From Halopiger aswanensis (GTDB lineage: Archaea > Halobacteriota > Halobacteria > Halobacteriales > Natrialbaceae): a stretch of 64,000 nt of DNA. The stretch lies in assembly GCF_003610195.1 (NCBI RefSeq), contig NZ_RAPO01000002.1, positions 124,001 through 188,000 of the forward strand, read 5' to 3'. This document shows positions 26,153-34,066 of this stretch, piece after piece (position 1 is the stretch's first letter; the number at the start of each line of letters is the position of its first letter). The position numbers and the translations under genes were made by a program. The notes beneath the pieces are model-generated. The model worked only from the letters and a program-made list of their open reading frames with translations, did not search any database and was not told the DNA's origin.

Positions 26153-26647
26153 GTGTCTCCGCCCCTCCCCTCCGCTTTCGTCGGTGAACTCGGCCAGTGG
26201 CTCGCGTTCGCTGCGCTACTGCTGGTCCCCGGACTCGTCGCGACCGTCCTCTGGGCGCCGTTCTTGCTGTCCGAGCGGCTCAGGGCCCTCTTTCGTTCGC
26301 TGCCGCCGGCCGGCCGTACGCTGCCGACCTACGTCCTCATCGGCATCGGCGCGTCGATCCCCTACCTCGCCGGCTTCCTGGCTATCCTCGCGCTCGTCGA
26401 CTCGAGCGGGGTCGCCTGGAGCAACGCCTTCCTCACCCTCTGTTTCCAACTGGGCGTGCTGTACGTCGTCGGCCTCCCCATCCTCTGTGCGGTCGGCCTG
26501 CCGCGGCTCGGCGTCGACTGGGATCCGACCGGCTACGGCTGGCCGACGTGGGGGCTGCTCGTGGTCGGCGCGGCCTGGTACGCGCTGCTGTTTACGGTCC
26601 CGATCGCGCTGTTGAGTTTCGTCTTCGCGTTGCCCGGCGGCTACTGA
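26153..26647 (+). CDS. four-helix membrane protein, unknown
   Basis: 164 aa, GTG start. Hydrophobic segments lie at about 14-36, 58-80, 90-112 and 133-158. The second has YVLIGIGASIPYLAGFLAILALV. Small and without charged active-site motifs. It sits between the divergent gshA and the convergent flpA with no visible partner. Function unknown. Confidence 0.6.
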   Translation: MSPPLPSAFVGELGQWLAFAALLLVPGLVATVLWAPFLLSERLRALFRSLPPAGRTLPTYVLIGIGASIPYLAGFLAILALVDSSGVAWSNAFLTLCFQLGVLYVVGLPILCAVGLPRLGVDWDPTGYGWPTWGLLVVGAAWYALLFTVPIALLSFVFALPGGY

Positions 26648-26673
26648 GCCCCAAACGAAAACTGAACCCCTCC

Positions 26674-27315
26674 TCAGCGCGGCCGTGCGACGATCCCGAG
26701 GTGGTCCGCGTGGTACTGCTCGAGCCGCTCGGACTCGAGGATCTCGTAGCCCGTTTCGAGTTCCTCGCGAACCTCGCCGAACACCTCGCCGGGATCCTTC
26801 GTCACGTCCTCGCTGCGGGCCTTCACCGCGAGCAGGAGCCGGCCGTCCTCGGCCAGGAATCGTCGATTCTCGAGCGCGACGCGGGCCTGCCCGCGCGTGG
26901 CGACGTCCTGCACGATCGCGTCGACGTCCGACTCGACGACGTGGGCGTACGTCTCGGGCTTGCGGGCGTCCTTGAGCAGCGGGAACAGCCGCGGGCGCGA
27001 TTCGGCCGCCTCGAGCAAGTCCCGGACCGGTCGCGCGGCGAACTCGACGGCGTAGGTCGGGCCCGCGAAGTCCGCGACGTGGCTGACCGTCGTGCCGCTG
27101 GCGGCGCCCAGATAGAGGACGGTCTCGTCGTCCCCGCCCTCGAGGCCGGTGTCCATGCCGAGCTCGAGCATCGCCCCGAGCTTGGAGCGGTCGGGGTTCC
27201 AGGTGCGCCACTCGCCGTCCGTGGGCTCGCCGTAGACCGGTTCGCCCCGCGTCGCGAGGCGTTCGGTGCCGTCGAACTCGCGGCGCTCGATGCCGTCGGG
27301 GAGCGCGTCAGTCAT
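26674..27315 (-). CDS. flpA: fibrillarin-like rRNA/tRNA 2'-O-methyltransferase
   Basis: 213 aa from ATG 27315 (MTDALPDGIERREF); an ATG 9 bp earlier is also possible. The SAM-binding motif is VLYLGAASGTTVSHVADF, and AVEFAARPVRDLL and DAIVQDVATRGQ follow as in fibrillarins. It methylates ribose 2'-OH at sites chosen by C/D box guide RNAs, together with Nop5 and L7Ae. Its start overlaps the nop5 stop, so the two are translationally coupled. Confidence 0.93.
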   Translation of the reverse strand: MTDALPDGIERREFDGTERLATRGEPVYGEPTDGEWRTWNPDRSKLGAMLELGMDTGLEGGDDETVLYLGAASGTTVSHVADFAGPTYAVEFAARPVRDLLEAAESRPRLFPLLKDARKPETYAHVVESDVDAIVQDVATRGQARVALENRRFLAEDGRLLLAVKARSEDVTKDPGEVFGEVREELETGYEILESERLEQYHADHLGIVARPR

Positions 27316-28195
27316 CGCTGCCACCTCCGTCGTTGCTGCTGTTGCTGTCGACTGTCCGCGACTGAATCGTCTCGATGCGCTCCTCGAGTTCCGCGTCGAG
27401 TTCGGGCTTGCGCTCGCCCGAGTAGTGGTCGACGCGGGCGGCGATGGCGAGCTTGCCGGCCAGCGCGCGGGCCGCCGAGCCGCGGTTCTCGGGGTGGGTG
27501 CCCCGGACCGCGTCGTGAACGTAGATAATCCCGTGCTTGGGCGAGGGCGCGTGCCCGCGCAGGTGGGCGAACAGGGCGTCTTCGGCGCCCAGCACCTGAA
27601 TCGTGCCGCTGGGTTTCTTCGCGAGTTCCTCGAGGCCGCCGGCCAGCGAGATCAGCCGGGCCGCGAGCACGGGGCCGGCCAGCGCCGCGAGGTTGGGGGC
27701 GACGGTCGGGGTCTGCCGTTCGACGAACTCCCGCAGCTCCTCGGCCTCGTCCGCGAGGCCGGCGACGCGCTCGGCCAGCGAGACGATCGCCGCTTCCCCG
27801 GGTTCGGGATCCTCGCGGGTCGCCAGTTCGCGGGCGTACTCGACGCCCGTCCCCGCGTCGGGGTCGACGGTCCCGGCCCACTCGGCGAGCCGTTCGGCGA
27901 GCTCGTTGGCCGTCCGCTCGCAGTCGTCCATCGCGCGCACCGCGTGGACGAGCTGGCGGTCGTCCGCCCCCTCGCGTTCGGCGACCGCGGCGCGGGTTGC
28001 GGCGGTCGTCGCCTCCTTCAGGCGGTCGTAGTACGCCTCGGTCGACTCGGCGGCGCCAGTTTGAACGGCGAGCGTCGGCCAGTCGTTCGGCTCGTCGGCG
28101 CGGCCGTCCCGTATCGCCTCGGCGGCCGCGTCGGTATCTCCGGAATCAACGTCCGCAAACCAGCTCCCTGCCGCTGGATCGGTCCCGTCGCTCAT
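27308..28195 (-). CDS. Nop5/Nop56-family C/D RNP core protein
   Basis: 295 aa from ATG 28195. The Nop domain is clear: VAPNLAALAGPVLAARLISLAGGLEELAKKPSGTIQVLGAEDALFAHLRG, about residues 165-215, followed by SPKHGIIYVHD and the positively charged-to-acidic C-terminal tail. It bridges fibrillarin to the guide RNA-L7Ae complex. It overlaps flpA by a few bases, the usual archaeal gene order. Confidence 0.93.
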   Translation of the reverse strand: MSDGTDPAAGSWFADVDSGDTDAAAEAIRDGRADEPNDWPTLAVQTGAAESTEAYYDRLKEATTAATRAAVAEREGADDRQLVHAVRAMDDCERTANELAERLAEWAGTVDPDAGTGVEYARELATREDPEPGEAAIVSLAERVAGLADEAEELREFVERQTPTVAPNLAALAGPVLAARLISLAGGLEELAKKPSGTIQVLGAEDALFAHLRGHAPSPKHGIIYVHDAVRGTHPENRGSAARALAGKLAIAARVDHYSGERKPELDAELEERIETIQSRTVDSNSSNDGGGSDD

Positions 28196-28375
28196 TACCC
28201 GACGGTTGTCCCCCTGCTCGTATATGCGTTCCCGAACCGTTCTCCGGTCGAGGTGGCGGCCGCTTCGAGCGTCGACCGCCATCGGCTGCGCATCGTCCCG
28301 CTCGAGTCCGGCCCCTTCGCTCTCGCCTCGAGCCGAAAACGCGCCGATAAGCGCCTGAACGCCACGTTCGGTGCA

Positions 28376-29029
28376 TCACTCGTTCGGATCGTCGTCCCGG
28401 AGGAGGGCGTCTTCGACGACCGCGTTCGTCGCCCGTCGGAGACGCTGTGAGAGCGCGCTGTCGCTGATCTCAACGGTGTCGGCGAGTTCGGTGAGCGTCG
28501 TGCGTCGGGGTACCTCGAAGTACCCCTGTCGGTACGCCGTCAGTAGCGCGTCGCGCTGCTCGGCCGACAGCGCAGCCTCGTCCTCCGGGAGAGTGGGATT
28601 ATAGATGTGGCGCAACGTGACGGGAATGTCGTTTTCCGTGAGCGCGACGTTGAACGTGGACAGCTCCTCGTGGGACGAAAAGCGCAGTCGAAACTCCCAC
28701 TCGTCGGCGGTCCCGGTCGCCTCGAGAATTTTCGCGCGCGTGTCGACGAGCGCGCCGATAAGGCCGTTAATGTCGGGACTCCAGCGGACTTCGAACAGCG
28801 TCGCGTCCTCGGCGGACGTGAGCTGGTCGACCGCCTTCGTCTCGGGATGGTCGCGCAGCGTCGTATCGATCGTGCTCGCCTCGCCGCCGGAAATCCAAAA
28901 CAGCGGAATAATGGCTTCCTGGAGGGGAACGATACGCTCGAGTTCGATTTCGACCCCCGGGATGTCCTCCAGCACGCGACCGAGCGGGAACGCGTCCGCG
29001 GGAACGGAGATGTCGGCGATGACGGTCAT
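28376..29029 (-). CDS. Bat-like HTH-10 transcriptional regulator
   Basis: 217 aa from ATG 29029 (MTVIADISVPADAFPLG). The N-terminal 150 residues match the ligand/sensor half of haloarchaeal bacterioopsin-activator-like proteins. The C-terminal 55 residues are the HTH-10 domain: LSAEQRDALLTAYRQGYFEVPRRTTLTELADTVEISDSALSQRLRRAT, a family hallmark. Target genes are unknown. It diverges from the UspA gene at 29277, and the shared 247-bp region may hold its site. Confidence 0.88.
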   Translation of the reverse strand: MTVIADISVPADAFPLGRVLEDIPGVEIELERIVPLQEAIIPLFWISGGEASTIDTTLRDHPETKAVDQLTSAEDATLFEVRWSPDINGLIGALVDTRAKILEATGTADEWEFRLRFSSHEELSTFNVALTENDIPVTLRHIYNPTLPEDEAALSAEQRDALLTAYRQGYFEVPRRTTLTELADTVEISDSALSQRLRRATNAVVEDALLRDDDPNE

Positions 29030-29276
29030 TGGTATCGTCGGTGGACTGGCGTGTCGTGCTGGGTGCCTCCTGACGGCGCGGGACGGGTATCGTCCTTCGA
29101 GATCGAACGTAAAAACGCTCGGGGGTCGTCGAATCGGTTCGAGGTCGAAGGTCGGCTCGCTCGGACGCGACGGCCTGACGTTCGATACCGAAGCGTCCGA
29201 CGGGACGCCAGCGAATCGAGGCTGAAGGCAACCCTTGTCGCCGGTCTCGCTGTATTCCGGCCGGAGGCGGAAACCC

Positions 29277-29900
29277 ATGACGACACCAGACGACCCCACG
29301 GTAGCGGGCGAGTTACACACCGCTGACGTTCCTCGAGAGCGGGTGTGGGAACGAGTCCGCGACGTCGACCGGAACTGGAACCCGGAACGAGAGGGAGTGC
29401 ACAGCCGAGTGCGAGACCGAGACCGAGGCCGAGACCGATTCACGAGCGCGAACGGCCCGTCCCGCGTCCTCGTCCCGTTCGACGACTCCGGCCCCGCGTA
29501 CGATGCGCTCGAGGCGGCCTTCGACCTGTTTCCCGACGCCGCCGTAACCGCGCTGACGATCGTCGACGACTCGACGGTCGTCTACGCACCGGCACCATCG
29601 ACCGAACCGCGCGCGAGCACGGACGGCGAACTCTTGGCCGGACGCCCGGCCGAACTCGAGCGCGCGATCGAGATCGCCGACCGCTGCGACGAACGGATCC
29701 GGACGGCGGGCCGCGTCGGGTCGGCGACGCAGGGCATTCTCGAGTACGTGACCCGCGAAGCCGTCGATCACGTCGTCATCGGGAGTCACTGTCGGTCCGG
29801 CCTCGCGAGATTCCTGCAGGGAAGCGTCGCCGAGACCGTCGTCCGTCACTCGCCGGTTCCGGTCACCGTGATCCCCGCGTCGTCGCTCGGGGGTGACTGA
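29277..29900 (+). CDS. universal stress protein with N-terminal extension
   Basis: 207 aa. The first 60 residues are charged and repetitive (VRDVDRNW, VRDRDRGRDR) and probably disordered. The Usp domain starts at SRVLVPFDDSGPAYDALEAAFDLFPDA and closely resembles the protein at 21006. Its ATP motif reads GSHCRSGLARFLQGS: the second glycine of G-x2-G-x9-GS is a cysteine here, so ATP binding may be weakened or redox-sensitive. The following small zinc gene begins 58 bp after it. Confidence 0.85.
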   Translation: MTTPDDPTVAGELHTADVPRERVWERVRDVDRNWNPEREGVHSRVRDRDRGRDRFTSANGPSRVLVPFDDSGPAYDALEAAFDLFPDAAVTALTIVDDSTVVYAPAPSTEPRASTDGELLAGRPAELERAIEIADRCDERIRTAGRVGSATQGILEYVTREAVDHVVIGSHCRSGLARFLQGSVAETVVRHSPVPVTVIPASSLGGD

Positions 29901-29958
29901 CCGTGTCGCTCGAAACCGACGCCGTCCCCGGGGACGGCGAGATCGAGGGTGGTCGACG

Positions 29959-30114
29959 GTGACGAACGACCGACAGAAGGGCGTCGTGATGTGCGAGCAG
30001 TGCCGGACGGTCTACGCCGTGTGGATCCGACCCGACGGACGGCGCTACCCGATCAGTTCGCACAACAACTGTTCGTGCGACGAGCGCGCTCGGGTCGTCA
30101 TCGACAAACCCTGA
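29959..30114 (+). CDS. small zinc-binding protein
   Basis: 51 aa from GTG 29959 (an ATG at 29893 would overlap the UspA stop and add a basic leader). C-x2-C (MCEQCRTVYAVWI) and C-x-C (NNCSCDE) would bind one Zn. It is similar in layout to the protein at 4523-4705. Its position right after a UspA gene suggests co-transcription. Function unknown. Confidence 0.6.
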   Translation: MTNDRQKGVVMCEQCRTVYAVWIRPDGRRYPISSHNNCSCDERARVVIDKP

Positions 30115-30195
30115 CTGCGTCCATCGCAGCCCCGTCGCCCCGTCGTCGCCCCATCGTCGCCCCATCGTCGCCGGTTCGGCCACAACCGAGGGAAC

Positions 30196-31491
30196 TCATT
30201 CTCGCGATTCGAATTCGTGGACGGTCAACTGCGTCGACGGCGGCGCTTCCTCGCGTTCCCGGTCTCGATTCGGCTCGAGGGTTTCCCAGCGGAGTGCGTA
30301 CTGCGTCTCGCCGGGCGAGTCGCCGCCGTCGTCGACCCAGTTGACCTGCATGTCGGGATACGCCGTCCGCACCTCTCGCAGCGCGTCGGGGTAGGTGTGC
30401 CACGGCGAGTACCAGTCGGTCGGCGTCAGCGTTTCCTCGTCCAGCACCCACTTGCCGGTGCCGTACTCGACGTGGTCGTAGGTCTGGACCAGCTTCCCGT
30501 CCTCGCGTTCGACCGGGCCGAACTCGATCTCGAAGGGGATGGTGCCGCCGCCGCCGAAGGCCCAACGGTAGTCCCAGTCGCTGGTCCGATAAATCTCCCA
30601 GCCGTCGGCCTCTGCACGGGCGTTGTAGAGCTGCGTGTTCCCCTCGTGGTCGAACTTGTGGTAGCTGACGACGACTCGTCCCTCGGTGTCGAAACCGATC
30701 TTCGTGTTGTTGTTGATCATCCCGCCGTAGGGCGGCACCGGATCGACGAGGTCGCCCGAATTGATGTCGATCGGCAACTCGAGCGGGTCCCCCTGGCTGG
30801 TTTCCCACTCGCGCAGATCGGGACTGCGCGCGTAGCAGAGGTCGTGGTTCGTCTGCGCGCCGCCGTGGTCGCGCCAGACCCAGCACAGGTGGTAGTCCCC
30901 GTCGGGGCCGACGACCGGTCCGTAGGGGTAGGCGTTCATCGCGTCGCCGCCGTAGGTTAGCGGCTCCTCGAGCAGGCGCTCCCACTCTCGACTCTGTTCG
31001 TCGTAGACGTTGTAGCGCCAGTCGCCGCCGCCGCTGTAGCCGTCGCGGTACTTGAAGACGAGTTCGTCGTCGGGACCGCGGAGAAACTGCGGGTACGTGA
31101 CCTGTGACTCCTCGCTGCCGACCATCTCGTCGAGCCGCTCGAACGTGGTGACGTCCAGCGGCTCCCGCGTCCGGTAGTATTTCAGCGGGTGGACGTGCAT
31201 ATTCCCGCTCAGGTGGAGGTAGCCGTCGCGATCGACGGCTACCGTGAGGTCGTTGTGGGCGTCCCACTTCACCTTGCGATCCTCCGGCAGGCGGGCGACC
31301 GTCCAGTCGTCGGTCCCGAGTTCGCGCTGACCGACCGCCAGATTCCGATCGGCGTCGTAGAACGCGACGAACTGCCGGTCACCCCGCGTGTATAGGTCGA
31401 ACTCGGCCGCCGCCCCCGCCCAGACGTCCGCGATTTCGGTCCGCGATCGCTCCTCGAGTTCGGTGTTAGAGACCACGAGACGGGGTATCAC
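30196..31491 (-). CDS. BNR_4-family beta-propeller protein, possible polysaccharide lyase
   Basis: 431 aa. Repeated beta-propeller motifs are visible (TVAVDRDGYLHLSGNMHVHPLKYYRT, GPVVGPDGDYHLCWVWRD, VVSYHKFDHEGNTQLYNARAE). This is the pattern of the BNR_4 family, which includes ulvan and rhamnogalacturonan-type lyases (PL24/25-like). His and Tyr residues in HNDL, HVHPLKYY and SYHKFD could be catalytic. There is no signal peptide at the N-terminus, which is odd for a polymer-degrading enzyme, so an intracellular oligosaccharide may be the substrate. Confidence 0.7.
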   Translation of the reverse strand: MIPRLVVSNTELEERSRTEIADVWAGAAAEFDLYTRGDRQFVAFYDADRNLAVGQRELGTDDWTVARLPEDRKVKWDAHNDLTVAVDRDGYLHLSGNMHVHPLKYYRTREPLDVTTFERLDEMVGSEESQVTYPQFLRGPDDELVFKYRDGYSGGGDWRYNVYDEQSREWERLLEEPLTYGGDAMNAYPYGPVVGPDGDYHLCWVWRDHGGAQTNHDLCYARSPDLREWETSQGDPLELPIDINSGDLVDPVPPYGGMINNNTKIGFDTEGRVVVSYHKFDHEGNTQLYNARAEADGWEIYRTSDWDYRWAFGGGGTIPFEIEFGPVEREDGKLVQTYDHVEYGTGKWVLDEETLTPTDWYSPWHTYPDALREVRTAYPDMQVNWVDDGGDSPGETQYALRWETLEPNRDREREEAPPSTQLTVHEFESRE

Positions 31492-31561
31492 GCCCCAGTA
31501 TTATTAGGGCTTCTGACACGCGATCAAACGGTGGACGAGAGAAAACGGGGCCGCGGGCGGC

Positions 31562-33868
31562 TCAGCCGAACAGCCGTTCCCGCAGCGACCGCGAGGTTGG
31601 CCGTTCGGCGAGGATCACGGACCGGTCGACGTCGTGGACGACATCGTAGGCGAGCGAGCCCCGAAGCAGTCGCGAGAGCAGTCCGCGCTCGGTCGCGCCG
31701 AGGACGATCAGCGAGTGGTGGGTCGCTTCCGTCGCGATTGCGCCCTCAACGTCGCCGGACGCGTCGATCTGGATCGTCGCATCCTCGAGCCCGTGGTCGG
31801 CGGCCCATTCGGTCAGGAAGGTCTCACCTGCGGTTCGCTCGCTCTCGTCGTCGACGACGTGCAGGAGCGTGATCTCCGAGCCGAGTTGGTCGCGCATGTG
31901 GCGCGCAACCTCCGCGCTCAGATCGGAGTCGGGCCCGCCAGCGGTCGGCACCAGCACGCGGTCGGGCTCGAGACCGCGGTCGTTGAGCACGAGAAAGTCA
32001 CAGGGCAGGTCGTGTGCGAGTTCGTCGAGCGGCCGTTCCGCGCGGCCTGCGGACCAGGGGCGACCGGGCCCCCAGCCCATGACGACCGTATCAGCCTTCT
32101 CGCGGCGCGCGACGTTGAACACTTCCTCGAACGAGCGATGGGAGACGACCGTCCGCACGTCGACCGGCACGTCGAGCGTCTCGGTGCTCTCACGGACCTG
32201 TGTCATCAACTGCTGCGATTCCGCGTCGATGCGCTGGATGTGCTCGGAGCCCTCCTCGAGCGGCGTCTGGTCCGGCACTTCGACGATGTGAACCGCTTGG
32301 ACGACGCCGTCGTTGGCCTTCGCGAGCACGCTCGCGAGCTCGAGCAGTTCGGATTCGGTCCGCGGGTTCGAGACCGGGACGACGACGGTGTACTCGTCGC
32401 TGGCGGGGCGTGCAGCGCTCGCGGCTGTCACCGCCGCGTCGGGCATCGTTCCCGATCGCGAGAGGATATAGTTGCTCAGTACGCCCTCGCGGTCGGTCTT
32501 GTTGCGGGCGTAGATTCCGTACCAGACCACCGCGATAACGACGAACAGCAGGCTCAGTGCGACCTCCTTCAGGTCCATGAAGTAGATGAGCGCCAGCGAG
32601 AGGGAGAACCCGGCAATCGGCGTGGCGGGGTAAAACGGCACCTCGAAGTCCGGATCGTACTCCGGCACGTCCGCCTCGCGGAAGACGATCAGCGCCGCGT
32701 TGATCAGCGCGTAGACGATCAGGTGAAGCACGCTCGCGGCCTTCGAGAGCACCTCGAGATCGTTCCCCAGAACGGCGATAAATAGGAGGATCATGCCGCC
32801 GGTGACGGCGATCGAACGGTACGGGGTCGCGAACCGAGGGTGGATCTCGTTGAGCCAGTCGGTGACGATCTTGTCCCGCCCCATAGCGAAGTTGATCCGT
32901 GCGGACGCGAGAATCGAGGCGTTTGCGCTCGAGGCGGTCGCCAGCAGCGCCGCGATCGTGATCGAGGCGATGCCGACCGCGCCGAGGTTGCCGTCGAAGA
33001 CGATGCCCGCGGCGTGGGACATCGGCGTCTCGTCGCTGATGGAGTCGTAGGGGATGATCCCGACCATCAGGCCCACGAGGATCGCGTAGATGACCATGAC
33101 GATGGCGACGCTGCCGATGATCGCGATCGGCAGGTTTCGCCCCGGATTCTTCAGTTCCTCCCCGATCGTCGCGATCTTCGCGTAGCCGAGGAACGAGACG
33201 AACACGAGCGCGGTCCCCGGGAGAATCTGGCCGTAGCCGAGCGGCGCGACGCTCCCGTCGATCATCACGGTCCCCCAGTCGAACGAGAAGAAGCCGAAGA
33301 TCGCGAAGACGGTGAGGATACCGAGCAGCAGCGTCACGATAACCGTCTGGACGCCGCCGGTCTCCTTCGCGCCGATGTAGTTGACCCCGACGAACGCGAC
33401 GCCGGCGAGAAGGGCACCGATCTGGATGTCCGAGAGGACGAGTGGCCCGAGCACGATCGTCGGGATCAGCGTGATCTCGCCAATTCCGGGGATCGGGAGG
33501 ACAACGCCCTCGAGAATGTCCGCCAGATAGCCGCCGAAACCGATGCAGTAGAACGCGCTGGCGAAGGCCAAGCCCATCCAGTCGCCCATGCCAGAGATCG
33601 AGCCGAACAGCGGCCCGAGCGAGCGGTTGATGTAGTAGTACGCGCCGCCGGCTTTGGGCATCGCCGTCCCGAGTTCGCTGACCGTGAAGGCGTTGACAAG
33701 GGCGATCATCCCGCCCACGATAAACGAGAGGACGACGATCGGACCGGCCTCCTGTGCCGCGACGCCGGGTAATACGAAGATACCCGCCCCGATCATCGTC
33801 CCGATTCCAACGGCGAGTGCTGACAGCAGTCCGAGGTCCTTCGCGAGTTCCTCGTCGGTCTCAGCCAT
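31562..33868 (-). CDS. amino-acid permease fused to two UspA domains
   Basis: 768 aa from ATG 33868 (MAETDEELAKDLGLLSALAVGIGTMIGAGIFVLPG). Residues 1 to about 430 are an APC-family permease with the helix-1 GIGTMIGAGIF motif and about 12 helices. Two Usp domains follow (about 455-600 and 605-750), the second with the ATP-type motif GATERGLLSRLLRGS. The cytoplasmic Usp part probably tunes transport by nucleotide or stress state. It is the downstream member of a tandem duplicate with 34067-36436. A GTG 9 bp upstream is an alternative start. The substrate is not predictable. Confidence 0.88.
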   Translation of the reverse strand: MAETDEELAKDLGLLSALAVGIGTMIGAGIFVLPGVAAQEAGPIVVLSFIVGGMIALVNAFTVSELGTAMPKAGGAYYYINRSLGPLFGSISGMGDWMGLAFASAFYCIGFGGYLADILEGVVLPIPGIGEITLIPTIVLGPLVLSDIQIGALLAGVAFVGVNYIGAKETGGVQTVIVTLLLGILTVFAIFGFFSFDWGTVMIDGSVAPLGYGQILPGTALVFVSFLGYAKIATIGEELKNPGRNLPIAIIGSVAIVMVIYAILVGLMVGIIPYDSISDETPMSHAAGIVFDGNLGAVGIASITIAALLATASSANASILASARINFAMGRDKIVTDWLNEIHPRFATPYRSIAVTGGMILLFIAVLGNDLEVLSKAASVLHLIVYALINAALIVFREADVPEYDPDFEVPFYPATPIAGFSLSLALIYFMDLKEVALSLLFVVIAVVWYGIYARNKTDREGVLSNYILSRSGTMPDAAVTAASAARPASDEYTVVVPVSNPRTESELLELASVLAKANDGVVQAVHIVEVPDQTPLEEGSEHIQRIDAESQQLMTQVRESTETLDVPVDVRTVVSHRSFEEVFNVARREKADTVVMGWGPGRPWSAGRAERPLDELAHDLPCDFLVLNDRGLEPDRVLVPTAGGPDSDLSAEVARHMRDQLGSEITLLHVVDDESERTAGETFLTEWAADHGLEDATIQIDASGDVEGAIATEATHHSLIVLGATERGLLSRLLRGSLAYDVVHDVDRSVILAERPTSRSLRERLFG

Positions 33869-34066
33869 CCCCACCACCTCGAGGTGGGAGCCGATCGTCG
33901 ATCCGCGGATGAACGCAAGTGTGTCCTATCATGGTGGCCCTCCGAATACTCCGTACGGGCAGCCGAGGAGGGACGCCACCTTAGCTTATTCGGTTACCGA
34001 ATATTCTGGGCGCAAATTCGAACGGATCGAAAATCGGTGCCGCGTGAGAATACGCTTTCCTGATTC

